A stretch of DNA of 64,000 bases, taken from assembly GCA_902779535.1 (NCBI GenBank), contig CACZBX010000002.1:52383-116382 (forward strand). The letters run 5' to 3'. Source of the stretch: an uncultured Bacteroidales bacterium (GTDB taxonomy: Bacteria; Bacteroidota; Bacteroidia; Bacteroidales; Bacteroidaceae). A program made the translations under genes and the position numbers. Of this stretch, positions 18,660-28,732 are shown in pieces (the stretch's first letter is position 1; each line of letters opens with the position of its first letter). The notes beneath the pieces are model-generated. The model worked only from the letters and a program-made list of their open reading frames with translations, was not told the origin of the DNA and searched no databases.

Positions 18660-18690
18660 TTTTTAATCCTTACGTTTTTTCGTAACTTTG
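18660..18690 (+). promoter_or_regulatory. Probable promoter of purL
   Basis: TAACTTTG at 18683-18690 matches the Bacteroidetes -7 box. TTTT at 18660-18663 sits 19 bp upstream at the -33 position. The purL ATG follows 23 bp after the box. Confidence 0.5.
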
Positions 18691-18713
18691 CGCAAGTTTT
18701 AAAAAGAAGTGCT

Positions 18714-21700
18714 ATGATCCAATTTTTCAGAACACCCGCAAACAATATTATTGCAACCGAATTTGACAATAAGCCATCAACTGAAGATATTCAGAAATTA
18801 AACTGGCTCTATGGTGAAGCAAACGCATTAGAAGAAGAGACCATTAGCGGTTTCTTTATTGGTCCCCGAAGAGAAATGATTACTCCATGGAGTACAAATG
18901 CTGTAGAAATTACTCAAAACATGGGTATGAAAGGTATCCTACGAATTGAAGAATACTTCCCTGTTAACGATGAGAATGCCGAATACGACGTGATGCTACA
19001 ACGCATGTACAAAGGTTTGGATCAAAACATTTTTACGACTGATCGTAAGCCAGAACCTATTATCTATATTGATAATCTTGAGGAATATAATGAAAAAGAA
19101 GGATTGGCCCTTTCAGAAGAGGAAATTAAATACCTTCATAAAGTATCGAATGATTTAGGACGTAAACTTACTGACTCAGAAGTGTTCGGATTTGCACAAA
19201 TCAACTCTGAGCATTGTAGGCATAAGATATTTGGAGGTACATTTATTATCGATGGAGAGGAGAAGGAATCCTCACTTTTCCAGCTTATCAAGAAGACAAC
19301 AAAAGAGAATCCAAACAAGATTATTTCTGCTTATAAAGATAATGTAGCATTTGCTGAAGGCCCTGTTGCCGAACAATTTGCCCCAGCGGATCAGTCTACT
19401 TCTGACTATTTTATCATTCGAAATATAAAAACAGTCATTTCTCTGAAAGCAGAAACACATAATTTTCCTACCACTGTTGAACCATTCAACGGCGCATCAA
19501 CAGGTACCGGAGGTGAAATCCGCGACAGAATGGGTGGAGGTAAAGGATCTTGGCCTATCGCTGGTACGGCTATCTATATGACTTCATACCCTCGCACAGA
19601 AGAGGAACGCGAATGGGAACAAATCCTTCCAGTTCGCAAATGGTTATACCAGACCCCAGAGCAGATATTGATTAAAGCTTCCAATGGCGCTTCTGATTTT
19701 GGAAACAAATTTGGACAGCCTCTGATTTGTGGTTCCCTCCTCACTTTTGAACACCAAGAAAATGGTGAGAAATATGGCTTCGACAAGGTTATTATGGAAG
19801 CAGGTGGTGTGGGATATGGCACACAGAGAGATTGTCTCAAAGGAACTCCTGAGAAAGGAAACAAGATTGTAGTGTTGGGTGGCGACAACTACCGCATCGG
19901 ATTGGGTGGTGGTTCGGTTTCATCCGTTGATACCGGCCGATATACTTCTGGCGTTGAGCTGAACGCTGTACAACGTGCGAATGCAGAAATGCAAAAGCGT
20001 GTGTACAATGTCGTACGGGCTTTGGGTGAGGAAGAAAGTAACCCTATCATCTCCATACACGACCATGGAGCTGCCGGGCATGTAAACTGTTTGTCTGAAT
20101 TGGTAGAAGAATGTGGTGGACTGATTGAAATGGATAAACTACCTATTGGAGACAAGACCTTGTCCGACAAAGAAATCATTGCCAATGAATCACAAGAAAG
20201 AATGGGACTTCTCATTGATGAGAAAGCACTCGACCATGTTCAAAAGATAGCAGCACGCGAACGCGCTCCAATGTATTGCGTTGGAGAAGCAACTGGCGAT
20301 GCACGTTTCGCATTTGTGAACAAAGATGGAGTTCGTCCTTTCGACTTGGCTGTCAGCCAGATGTTTGGATCTTCTCCTAAGACTTATATGATTGATAAGA
20401 ATGTAGAGAGACACTACGAAAATGTTACCTACGAAAAAGCCCAATTGGATGAATACATCAAGAATGTGCTTCAACTTGAGGCTGTTGCTTGCAAAGACTG
20501 GTTGACAAATAAAGTAGACCGCTCTGTTACAGGTAAGATCGCTCGCCAACAATGTCAAGGTGAGATCCAATTACCACTGAGCGATTGTGGTGTTGTCGCT
20601 CTGGATTATCGCGGACAAAAAGGTATTGCTACCTCCATTGGTCATGCTCCTCAAGTCGGATTGGCAAATCCTGAAGCAGGTTCCGTAATGTCTGTTGCAG
20701 AAGCTCTAACAAATATCGTTTGGGCTCCAATGGCAGAAGGTCTGAAGAGTGTATCTCTTTCTGCAAACTGGATGTGGCCATGCCGCGCTCAACAAGGAGA
20801 AGATGCTCGACTCTACCGGGCTGTTCAAGCTTTGTCAGATTTCTGCTGTGCACTTAAGATTAATGTACCTACGGGGAAAGACTCACTTTCTATGACAGAG
20901 AAGTATCCGAATGGAGAAAAGATCTTAAGTCCAGGAACTGTCATTGTAACTGCAGGAGGTGAAGTTTCCGACATCAAGAAAGTGGTTTCACCTGTCATGG
21001 TAAATGAACCAAAATCTGCATTCTATCATATCGACTTTAGTTTTGATTCTTTACACCTTGGTGGCTCTGCTTTTGCACAATCTCTCAATAAGATTGGCGA
21101 TGACGTTCCTACAGTTAAAGATCCTGAGTATTTCAGCAATGCTTTTACGACGGTACAAGACCTTATCAATAAAGGATTGATTATGGCAGGACACGACATT
21201 TCAGCGGGTGGTCTGATTACGACCTTATTGGAAATGTGCTTCGCCAACACTGAAGGTGGTATGGAAATTAACCTTGACGAAATCAAAGAAAACGATTTAG
21301 TTAAGATTCTTTTTGCAGAAAATCCTGGTATCGTTATTCAGGTAAGCGACAAACAAGCTTCATTAGTCAAGAAAGTATTGAAAGATGCAGGCGTTGGATT
21401 TGTCAAAATCGGTGTACCGACAGACGAACGCCATATCTTGGTACAAAAGGAAGGTATCCTTCATCAATTTGGCATTGACTACCTTCGTGATGTTTGGTAT
21501 TCCTCTTCATATCTACTCGACCGCAAGCAAAGTTTCAACGGTTGTGCCAAGAGACGTTTTGAAAACTATAAGATGCAACCTCTGGAATGGGCTGTCAATC
21601 CGACATTCACGGGTAAACTAGCACAGTTTGGACTTAACCCAGACCGTCGGGAAAAGAGTGGAATCCGTGCTGCAATCATTCGCGAAAAGGGTACTAATGG

Positions 21701-22415
21701 TGAGCGTGAAATGGCTTATATGCTTTGGTTGGCAGGCTTTGATGTTAAGGATGTCACCATGACCGACTTGATTAGTGGTCGTGAGACATTAGAGGATATC
21801 AATTTCATCGTATTCTGCGGTGGGTTCTCTAATTCTGATGTACTAGGTTCTGCCAAAGGTTGGGCCGGCGCAATTCTCTTCAACCCTAAAGCAAAAGAGG
21901 CAATTGACAAATTCTTTGCACGTGAAGATACTCTTTCTTTGGGCGTTTGTAACGGATGTCAACTTTTAGTAGAGCTAGGTTTAATTAACCCTGATTACAA
22001 GAAGAAGACCAAGATGTTACACAATGATTCTCATAAATTTGAATCTGGATTCTTAGGAGTAACCATACCGATGAACCGAAGCGTCTTATTGGGTTCATTA
22101 AGTGGAAGTAAACTGGGAATCTGGGTGGCTCATGGAGAAGGAAAGTTCTCATTACCTTATCCGGAAGAGAAATACAACGTTGTCCTGAAATATTCGTATG
22201 ACGGATATCCAGCTAATCCAAACGGGTCGGACTATAGTGTAGCAGGTATTGCAAGCCCAGATGGTCGTCACCTAGCTATGATGCCGCACTTGGAACGTGC
22301 TTTCTTCCCTTGGCAGTGTGCTTATTACCCTGCTGATCGAAACGAAGATGAGATTACTCCTTGGATGGAAGCTTTTGTCAATGCACGCGAATGGGTTAAA
22401 GAACATACAAGATAA
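18714..22415 (+). CDS. purL: Phosphoribosylformylglycinamidine synthase (single-chain)
   Basis: 1233 aa, the large single-polypeptide form. It converts FGAR, glutamine and ATP to FGAM in purine synthesis. The N-terminal domain is followed by a FGAM synthase core with INSEHCRHKIFGG, LKAETHNFPTTVEPF and GAATG-like glycine-rich loops (GASTGTGGEIRDRMG). A second half-core has GTDSLSM-like PTGKDSLSMTE. The C-terminal class I glutaminase has the catalytic Cys in LGVCNGCQLL and His/Glu near the end (HGEGKF, MPHLER). The stop overlaps the next ATG by 1 bp, so the chrA pair is on the same transcript. Confidence 0.98.
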   Translation: MIQFFRTPANNIIATEFDNKPSTEDIQKLNWLYGEANALEEETISGFFIGPRREMITPWSTNAVEITQNMGMKGILRIEEYFPVNDENAEYDVMLQRMYKGLDQNIFTTDRKPEPIIYIDNLEEYNEKEGLALSEEEIKYLHKVSNDLGRKLTDSEVFGFAQINSEHCRHKIFGGTFIIDGEEKESSLFQLIKKTTKENPNKIISAYKDNVAFAEGPVAEQFAPADQSTSDYFIIRNIKTVISLKAETHNFPTTVEPFNGASTGTGGEIRDRMGGGKGSWPIAGTAIYMTSYPRTEEEREWEQILPVRKWLYQTPEQILIKASNGASDFGNKFGQPLICGSLLTFEHQENGEKYGFDKVIMEAGGVGYGTQRDCLKGTPEKGNKIVVLGGDNYRIGLGGGSVSSVDTGRYTSGVELNAVQRANAEMQKRVYNVVRALGEEESNPIISIHDHGAAGHVNCLSELVEECGGLIEMDKLPIGDKTLSDKEIIANESQERMGLLIDEKALDHVQKIAARERAPMYCVGEATGDARFAFVNKDGVRPFDLAVSQMFGSSPKTYMIDKNVERHYENVTYEKAQLDEYIKNVLQLEAVACKDWLTNKVDRSVTGKIARQQCQGEIQLPLSDCGVVALDYRGQKGIATSIGHAPQVGLANPEAGSVMSVAEALTNIVWAPMAEGLKSVSLSANWMWPCRAQQGEDARLYRAVQALSDFCCALKINVPTGKDSLSMTEKYPNGEKILSPGTVIVTAGGEVSDIKKVVSPVMVNEPKSAFYHIDFSFDSLHLGGSAFAQSLNKIGDDVPTVKDPEYFSNAFTTVQDLINKGLIMAGHDISAGGLITTLLEMCFANTEGGMEINLDEIKENDLVKILFAENPGIVIQVSDKQASLVKKVLKDAGVGFVKIGVPTDERHILVQKEGILHQFGIDYLRDVWYSSSYLLDRKQSFNGCAKRRFENYKMQPLEWAVNPTFTGKLAQFGLNPDRREKSGIRAAIIREKGTNGEREMAYMLWLAGFDVKDVTMTDLISGRETLEDINFIVFCGGFSNSDVLGSAKGWAGAILFNPKAKEAIDKFFAREDTLSLGVCNGCQLLVELGLINPDYKKKTKMLHNDSHKFESGFLGVTIPMNRSVLLGSLSGSKLGIWVAHGEGKFSLPYPEEKYNVVLKYSYDGYPANPNGSDYSVAGIASPDGRHLAMMPHLERAFFPWQCAYYPADRNEDEITPWMEAFVNAREWVKEHTR

Positions 22416-22963
22416 TGGAGTTTTATCTTCAGGCATTTATCACATTCTTTAAAATAGGACTCTTCACGATTGGCGGTGGATACGCTATGATACCGTTAAT
22501 CCAAACGGAGATCGTGGAAAAAAAGAAATGGATTACGCATGATGAGTTCATCGACTTGATGGCCATCGCGCAATCCATTCCAGGAGTCTTTGCGGTAAAT
22601 ATTGCCATCTTTATTGGCTATCGGTTGAGAAGGTTTAAAGGAGCACTTTCCATGGCTCTAGGAACAGTTCTCCCCTCTTTCATCATTATTTTGGCCATTG
22701 CTCTTTTCTTCCAACAGTTTGAAGACAATGAAATTGTCCAACGTATTTTCATGGGTATACGCCCAGGAGTTGTTGCACTAATAGCCGCCCCCACCTTCAA
22801 CATGGCAAAAGCGGCAAAGATAAACCGATATAACATATGGATTCCTGTAATCTCAGCATTGCTTATCTGGTTAATAGGATTCTCGCCCATATATGTTATT
22901 ATTATAGCTGGCTTATCTGGATACCTATATGGCAAGTTTCACCGTAAAACCAATCCCTCATGA
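22415..22963 (+). CDS. Chromate transporter, N-terminal half type
   Basis: 182 aa membrane protein with the CHR half-domain: FKIGLFTIGGGYAMIPLIQ at residues 11-29, then AIAQSIPGVFAVNIAIFIGYR. Fused ChrA transporters have two such halves; here they are separate genes. It starts on the last base of the purL stop. The real substrate (chromate, sulfate or something else) is unproven for these short homologues. Confidence 0.88.
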   Translation: MEFYLQAFITFFKIGLFTIGGGYAMIPLIQTEIVEKKKWITHDEFIDLMAIAQSIPGVFAVNIAIFIGYRLRRFKGALSMALGTVLPSFIIILAIALFFQQFEDNEIVQRIFMGIRPGVVALIAAPTFNMAKAAKINRYNIWIPVISALLIWLIGFSPIYVIIIAGLSGYLYGKFHRKTNPS

Positions 22964-23565
22964 TCTTTCTACAGCTCTTTTATACATTCTTTAAGATTGG
23001 CCTTTTCGGTTTTGGAGGAGGGTATGCAATGCTTTCTATGATTCAGGGAGAGGTTGTCACTAAATATGCATGGCTGACGACTGCAGATTTTACGGATATT
23101 GTCGCCATCAGTCAGATGACTCCGGGTCCAATTGGTATAAACTCAGCAACGTACGTTGGATATACTGCCATTGTTAATGCCGGATTTAATCCAATACTAG
23201 GGATTTTGGGATCTTCCATTGCCACTTTAGCTGTCGTCCTTCCTTCCTTTATCCTGATGTTCCTGATTAGCAGGTTTTTCCTGAGATTTCAAAACCATCC
23301 TGCAGTGGAAGCCGTTTTCAAAGGATTACGTCCTGCTATCGTTGGCTTATTAGCCGCTGCAGCCTTATTACTGATGAACAGCGAGAATTTTGGACAGTTC
23401 AGCAATCTTCCATTATCCAATATGAAGGTTTTCCTACAGGCTAACTATCAGATTATTATAAGTATAATCATTTTTCTGATTACATTTATTGCCACCCGTC
23501 GATTCAAGGTAAGTCCGATTCTGATGATTATCTTGTGTGGCGTTGCCGGTTTTATACTTTTTTAG
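22960..23565 (+). CDS. Chromate transporter, second half type
   Basis: 201 aa partner of the preceding gene, overlapping it by 4 bp (ATGA). CHR-domain motifs: FKIGLFGFGGGYAMLSMIQ and AISQMTPGPIGINSATYVGY. Several hydrophobic helices follow, with a final one at the C-terminus (FKVSPILMIILCGVAGFILF). The two half-size proteins probably assemble as a heterodimeric anion transporter. Confidence 0.88.
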   Translation: MIFLQLFYTFFKIGLFGFGGGYAMLSMIQGEVVTKYAWLTTADFTDIVAISQMTPGPIGINSATYVGYTAIVNAGFNPILGILGSSIATLAVVLPSFILMFLISRFFLRFQNHPAVEAVFKGLRPAIVGLLAAAALLLMNSENFGQFSNLPLSNMKVFLQANYQIIISIIIFLITFIATRRFKVSPILMIILCGVAGFILF

Positions 23566-23648
23566 TCGCCAAAAACGAATTGATTTATTCTATAATAAAA
23601 AAAAATTAGACTATTTTTGTCGCAATAAATAAACGAATACAACTCAAC

Positions 23649-24848
23649 ATGCCCAAGATTTCAGTTCGAGGAATAGAAATGCCGGAGTCTCCAATCCGGA
23701 AATTAGCACCTCTTGCCATGAAGGCAAAAGAAAGAGGAATTAAAGTATATCATCTTAATATAGGACAACCTGACCTCCCTACTCCACAAGTTGGACTTGA
23801 CGCCTTGCAACATATTGATCGAAATATCCTGGAGTATTCTCCATCACAAGGCTATCAAAGTTATCGAGAAAAACTTGTTGGATATTATCGGAAATATAAT
23901 ATTATGGTAGATGCAGATGATATTATCATTACATCTGGCGGTAGTGAAGCTGTTCTATTTGCATTTCTTTCTTGTCTGAACCCAGGTGATGAGATTATCA
24001 TCCCCGAACCAGCATATGCCAATTACATGGCATTTGCTATTTCGGCAGGAGCAAAGATTCGTACAATCACCACTACAATCGATGAAGGTTTCTGTCTCCC
24101 AAAAGTAGAAAAATTTGAGGAGTTGATTAATGAACGTACTCGGGCTATCATGATTTGCAATCCGAATAACCCGACTGGCTACCTCTATACTCGAAGAGAA
24201 ATGAATCAAATACGTGACCTCGTTAAGAAATACGATTTGTATTTGTTCTCTGACGAAGTTTACCGTGAATACATCTATACTGGTTCCCCATATATCAGTG
24301 CTTGCCATTTGGAAGGTATTCAAGAGAATGTCATTCTTATTGATTCCGTATCAAAACGATACAGCGAATGCGGTATCCGTATCGGAGCCTTGATTACAAA
24401 GAATAAAGCTGTTCGACAAGCCGTTATGAAGTTCTGCCAGGCACGACTGTCTCCTCCCCTAATCGGACAGATTATAGCAGAAGCATCATTAGATGCACCA
24501 GAAGAATATTATCGTGATGTATACGATGAGTATGTGGAGCGAAGGAAGTGTCTGATTGACGGACTAAATCTGATTCCAGGTGTTTATTCACCAATTCCAA
24601 TGGGGGCTTTTTATACTGTAGCCAAACTTCCTGTCGATGATAGTGAGAAATTCTGCCGCTGGTGTCTCGAATCTTTTGAAGATGAAGGCGAAACCATCAT
24701 GATGGCACCTGCCAGTGGTTTTTATACAACTCCGGGAATTGGATATAACGAAGTGCGACTCGCATACGTGCTAAAGAAGAAAGATTTGGAAAGAGCTCTG
24801 ACTATTCTTAAGAAGGCACTTGAAGCATATCCTGGGAGAGTAAGCTAA
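23649..24848 (+). CDS. PLP-dependent aspartate/aromatic-type aminotransferase
   Basis: 399 aa class I/II aminotransferase. Visible motifs: LNIGQPDLPTP, TSGGSEAVLFAF, NPNNPTGYLYT, LFSDEVYREYIY and the PLP-lysine region SVSKRYSECGIRIG. It transfers amino groups between an amino acid and a 2-oxo acid in the cytoplasm; the exact substrate cannot be read from sequence. A -7 box (TATTTTTG, 23612-23619) precedes it and a terminator follows, so it appears monocistronic. Confidence 0.9.
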   Translation: MPKISVRGIEMPESPIRKLAPLAMKAKERGIKVYHLNIGQPDLPTPQVGLDALQHIDRNILEYSPSQGYQSYREKLVGYYRKYNIMVDADDIIITSGGSEAVLFAFLSCLNPGDEIIIPEPAYANYMAFAISAGAKIRTITTTIDEGFCLPKVEKFEELINERTRAIMICNPNNPTGYLYTRREMNQIRDLVKKYDLYLFSDEVYREYIYTGSPYISACHLEGIQENVILIDSVSKRYSECGIRIGALITKNKAVRQAVMKFCQARLSPPLIGQIIAEASLDAPEEYYRDVYDEYVERRKCLIDGLNLIPGVYSPIPMGAFYTVAKLPVDDSEKFCRWCLESFEDEGETIMMAPASGFYTTPGIGYNEVRLAYVLKKKDLERALTILKKALEAYPGRVS

Positions 24849-24890
24849 TTCTGATTTCCTTTAATATGGCTTAGGACAATCTATTATAAA

Positions 24891-24925
24891 AGTGGAGCAT
24901 TTCGTATAAATGTTCCACTTCTTTT
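24891..24925 (+). terminator. Terminator after the aminotransferase gene
   Basis: AGTGGAGCATTT, loop CGTAT, AAATGTTCCACT (one G-U), followed by CTTTT. Confidence 0.75.
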
Positions 24926-25081
24926 ATAGTTTCCCTTCATTCTTTTTAGGAATTATGCGACAAACATTCATACAGTCTTTGACGATAATGATAAAAAAAG
25001 ATAAAATTCACGCTATTTTAACAAAATAACACCCGATATCATTATCTTTGCTAGATAAAATAGCAACTAAAAAGAGAGAAC

Positions 25082-25771
25082 ATGGAAATCACGATGTACG
25101 ACACCTTACTGCAGCTACCTCTTTTTCAAGGATTGGGTCGAATGGACTTGACAAATATTTTAAGTAAGGTAAAATTATCTTTTCATAAATTTGAACCGGA
25201 CGAAGTAATTGTTCGGCAAGGTGATAAATGTGAGCAGCTTCTCTTCTTTTTAAGCGGTGAACTACTGGCCGAGACCAATCATTTCGATCCTTCATACGTA
25301 TATACAGAAGTATACAAGAAACCTGCGGTTATCGAACCATATTCAGTTTTTGGCTTACATCCGAACTTCCTTTCTACCTATAAAGCACGGACAAAAGTGA
25401 AAATGTTGATGATTGAAAAGAAATATATTCTCACCGAACTGAATAACTACGAGATCTTTCATATCAACTATTTGAATATTCTAAGCAATCAAGTGCAAAT
25501 AGAACATAAGAAGATCAATAAGGTCTATGCCTCCGGCGTACACAATAAAATCGTTCAATTCTTTCTCATCCAGGCACGTAAGACTGATGGAGAAAAAAAT
25601 ATTAAAATAAAGATGGAAGATCTTGCCGCTCTAATCGATGAGACTCGTATTAATGTGTCCAGAGAACTGAATGATATGAACGACAGAGGATTGATTGAAC
25701 TGGGACGTAAATCAATTTTTATCCCTGCTCTTGAGAAACTATCCACTTCTATCCAAACAACAAAAGAATAA
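25082..25771 (+). CDS. Crp/Fnr-family transcriptional regulator
   Basis: 229 aa. The N-terminal cyclic-nucleotide-binding-like barrel (residues 8-120: LFQGLGRMDL, DEVIVRQGDKCEQLLFFLSG) lacks the cAMP-contact RS/T pattern. It is followed by a dimer helix and a winged-helix DNA-binding domain (DLAALIDETRINVSRELNDM, recognition helix about 180-200). No Cys cluster like that of FNR is present. A -7 box (TATCTTTG) lies at 25043-25050. It precedes the dipeptidase gene by 9 bp, so it may be co-transcribed with it. Confidence 0.88.
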   Translation: MEITMYDTLLQLPLFQGLGRMDLTNILSKVKLSFHKFEPDEVIVRQGDKCEQLLFFLSGELLAETNHFDPSYVYTEVYKKPAVIEPYSVFGLHPNFLSTYKARTKVKMLMIEKKYILTELNNYEIFHINYLNILSNQVQIEHKKINKVYASGVHNKIVQFFLIQARKTDGEKNIKIKMEDLAALIDETRINVSRELNDMNDRGLIELGRKSIFIPALEKLSTSIQTTKE

Positions 25772-25780
25772 TTAACCACT

Positions 25781-27817
25781 ATGAACGAACAGAATCCTTT
25801 TTTCACGAGATACAATACCCCTCATCAAACAATACCATTCAACCTTATCCGGAATGAGCACTACGAACCGGCGATGATGGAAGGAATGAGAAAACAAGAT
25901 GAAGAGATCAGCCATATTATCGACGATCCAGAACCTCCAACCTTTGAAAATACAATAGAGATGTTGGAGAAATCAGGAGATCTCCTTGATCGTGTCACGA
26001 CTGTCTTTGGAAACCTCATGAGCGCGGATACCAATGATGAGATGGAGGCTATCGCTGAAAAAATGATGCCATTGCTGACAGAGCATGGCAACAATATAAC
26101 ACTAAACGACAGACTATTTCAACGAATAAAATCTGTCTACGAACAGAAGGATTCTTTGCATCTGAACAAAGAACAGGAAATGCTTTTGGAAAAAACGTAC
26201 GATGGATTTATCCGAAACGGCGCTAACCTTTCAGAGACAGACAAGGGAACCTTAAGAAAATTGAATACTGAGTTAAGTATGCTCACCTTGCAGTTCTCAC
26301 AGAATCATCTGAAAGCAACTCATCAATACGAATTACCTATTACCCGTGAGCAGTTGGAAGGTGTTCCTGAACATGTAATTGCCAGCTATGCGCAAAATGC
26401 AAAGGAACATGGTAAAGAAGGATTTATCGTCACCCTGGAAGCCCCTAGTTATATGCCTTTTATGAAATACGTGAAATATCGTGATCTACGTAAGGAACTA
26501 TATATGGCATACAACACCCAATGTACACATGACGATGGCTTTAACAATATTGATATTGTACGTAAAATTGTCAATTGTCGACTTCAAATTGCACAATTAT
26601 TGGGATTCCCGACCTTTGCCGACTATGTCTTAAAAAACCGCATGGCGGAAAATAAGGAAAACGTTTTCCAATTGCTAAATGAGCTACTGGAGGCCTATGC
26701 TCCAGCAGCAAAAAAAGAAGTTGAACGGATTACTAAATTGGCAAAGGAAACGGAAGGAGCAGATTTTGAATTGATGCCATGGGATTGGGCTTTCTACTCC
26801 AACAAGTTGAAGGAGAAAGAATATGATTTGAATGACGAATTGTTACGCCCATACTTCGAACTCAGCCAAGTTAAAAAAGGAGTGTTTGGTTTAGCTTCTC
26901 GCTTGTATGGCATCTCATTCATGGAAAACAAGAACATTCCTGTATATCATCCAGATGTGAAAGCATATGACGTTTTCGATAAAGACGGATCCTACCTAGC
27001 TGTTCTCTACACCGATTTCCATCCACGTAAAGGGAAACATGCCGGAGCATGGATGACCAACTATAAAGAACAATGGATAGATCAAGATACCAATAGTCGA
27101 CCGCATGTTTCCGTAACCATGAACTTCACGAAACCTCAGGACGACAAACCTGCCCTTTTGACATTAGGTGAGGTTGAGACATTCTTGCACGAGTTCGGGC
27201 ATTCCCTGCATGGGATGTTTGCCAATACCACCTACGCCAGTTTAAGTGGCACTAATGTTTACTGGGATTTCGTGGAATTACCTTCCCAATTCATGGAGAA
27301 CTATGTCACAGAGAAAGAGTTCTTGAACACTTTTGCCCGCCATTATGAAACAGGAGAAACAATTCCTGACGACCTGATTGAACGTATCAAGAGCGCTGCC
27401 AATTTCAACATTGCATACGCTTGTCTCCGACAATTGAGTTTCGGTTTTTTGGATATGGCGTGGTATACACGCACCACACCTTTTGAAGGAGATGTGGAAC
27501 GTTATGAGAAAGAAGCATGGCATGAAACGCAATTGTTGCCTGCTGTAGAAGGTACATGTATGTCGGTTCAGTTCTCACATATCATGTCGGGCGGATATGC
27601 TGCCGGATATTATAGTTATAAATGGGCAGAAGTTCTGGATGCTGATGCTTTCTCTCTCTTCCAAGAAACAGGCATTTTCAATACAGAAACAGCTGCTTCC
27701 TTCCGCGAAAATATTCTTTCGAAAGGTGGGACAGAACCACCTATGCAATTATACAAACGTTTCAGAGGTCAAGCTCCTACTATTCACGCATTATTAAAAC
27801 GTAACGGAATTATTTAG
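25781..27817 (+). CDS. dcp: M3-family peptidyl-dipeptidase / oligopeptidase
   Basis: 678 aa zinc metallopeptidase. Catalytic motif LHEFGHSLHGMF (HExxH) lies near residue 470, with the downstream metal ligand region DFVELPSQFMENY. There is no signal peptide, so it is probably cytoplasmic. Dcp-type enzymes remove dipeptides from peptide C-termini; the related oligopeptidase A is the alternative. First of a tight run of five genes (spacers 2, 10, -8, -4 bp). Confidence 0.92.
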   Translation: MNEQNPFFTRYNTPHQTIPFNLIRNEHYEPAMMEGMRKQDEEISHIIDDPEPPTFENTIEMLEKSGDLLDRVTTVFGNLMSADTNDEMEAIAEKMMPLLTEHGNNITLNDRLFQRIKSVYEQKDSLHLNKEQEMLLEKTYDGFIRNGANLSETDKGTLRKLNTELSMLTLQFSQNHLKATHQYELPITREQLEGVPEHVIASYAQNAKEHGKEGFIVTLEAPSYMPFMKYVKYRDLRKELYMAYNTQCTHDDGFNNIDIVRKIVNCRLQIAQLLGFPTFADYVLKNRMAENKENVFQLLNELLEAYAPAAKKEVERITKLAKETEGADFELMPWDWAFYSNKLKEKEYDLNDELLRPYFELSQVKKGVFGLASRLYGISFMENKNIPVYHPDVKAYDVFDKDGSYLAVLYTDFHPRKGKHAGAWMTNYKEQWIDQDTNSRPHVSVTMNFTKPQDDKPALLTLGEVETFLHEFGHSLHGMFANTTYASLSGTNVYWDFVELPSQFMENYVTEKEFLNTFARHYETGETIPDDLIERIKSAANFNIAYACLRQLSFGFLDMAWYTRTTPFEGDVERYEKEAWHETQLLPAVEGTCMSVQFSHIMSGGYAAGYYSYKWAEVLDADAFSLFQETGIFNTETAASFRENILSKGGTEPPMQLYKRFRGQAPTIHALLKRNGII

Positions 27818-27819
27818 AT

Positions 27820-28281
27820 ATGAAGAAATTACAATTTATCATCGGATTATGTCTACTCTTGTGTTGCTTTAGTTGTGACCAAGGAGATGATGTCGGAGAA
27901 ATCTTTGTCTCAGGCAAATGGACTGTAGTCAACTATTTCAATACTACAGATTGGAAAAATTCAAATAAGGCACAGCCTATCTATACCAGTTTCGAAGATG
28001 TCACTGCCATAAAGGGATTAACTATTGCCTTCGAAGAGAGTGGTGTCTTCAGTGGCACGCTAACCTGTGGAGGAACAATCACTGGCACATGGGAGGCTAA
28101 TGGGAAAGACCGAACCGTTTTCATCGATGGAAAGAACATACGGACAACAGGATCTCTTAATGGATTCGATAATGAATTTGTACGTATACTCACTGACGCA
28201 CGTTACTATCAAGGTGACTCACGCAATCTTTTGTTGACGATAGAGAAGAAAACATATTACGTACAACTCTCACACTATTAA
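27820..28281 (+). CDS. Small lipoprotein, DUF4847-like
   Basis: 153 aa with a lipoprotein signal (LCLLLCCFSC, Cys about residue 19). The mature part is beta-rich (GKWTVVNYFNTTDWKN, GTLTCGGTITGTWEANGK), resembling lipocalin-like Bacteroidales lipoproteins and DUF4847 (recall). It lies between dcp and the dCMP deaminase gene with 2 and 10 bp spacers. Function unknown. Confidence 0.75.
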   Translation: MKKLQFIIGLCLLLCCFSCDQGDDVGEIFVSGKWTVVNYFNTTDWKNSNKAQPIYTSFEDVTAIKGLTIAFEESGVFSGTLTCGGTITGTWEANGKDRTVFIDGKNIRTTGSLNGFDNEFVRILTDARYYQGDSRNLLLTIEKKTYYVQLSHY

Positions 28282-28291
28282 TAATTGAGAC

Positions 28292-28732
28292 ATGATGGAT
28301 CGCACTGAAGAAAAACAAGTTAAATTAGATAAACGATACTTACGTATGGCGGCTATATGGGCAGAAAACTCATATTGCCAGCGCAGAAAGGTTGGAGCAC
28401 TCATCGTAAAGAATAAGATGATCATTTCAGATGGTTACAACGGCACACCATCTGGATTCGAGAATATTTGTGAAGATGAGAACAATGTTACGAAGCCGTA
28501 TGTACTTCATGCCGAAGCCAATGCCATCACTAAGATAGCACGCTCGAACAATAGTAGCGATGGAGCAACCTTATATATTACAGACTCTCCTTGCATCGAA
28601 TGTGCGAAGTTAATCATCCAATCAGGAATCAAGCGCGTCGTTTACAGCAAGAAGTATCGTTTGGACGACGGATTGAATCTTCTGAGAAAAGCAAATATTG
28701 AAGTTGAATACATTGATTTGAATAATGAATAA
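28292..28732 (+). CDS. dCMP deaminase (ComEB-like cytidine/deoxycytidylate deaminase)
   Basis: 146 aa. Zinc site motifs HAEANAITKIA (His and catalytic Glu) and SPCIECAKLI (two Cys) are intact, and the N-terminal QRRKVGALIVKNKMI region fits deoxycytidylate deaminases. It makes dUMP from dCMP for thymidylate synthesis. It overlaps the ctpA ORF by 8 bp and sits in the dcp-to-cyclo-ligase operon. The folate gene downstream makes a thymidylate/one-carbon link plausible. Confidence 0.9.
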   Translation: MMDRTEEKQVKLDKRYLRMAAIWAENSYCQRRKVGALIVKNKMIISDGYNGTPSGFENICEDENNVTKPYVLHAEANAITKIARSNNSSDGATLYITDSPCIECAKLIIQSGIKRVVYSKKYRLDDGLNLLRKANIEVEYIDLNNE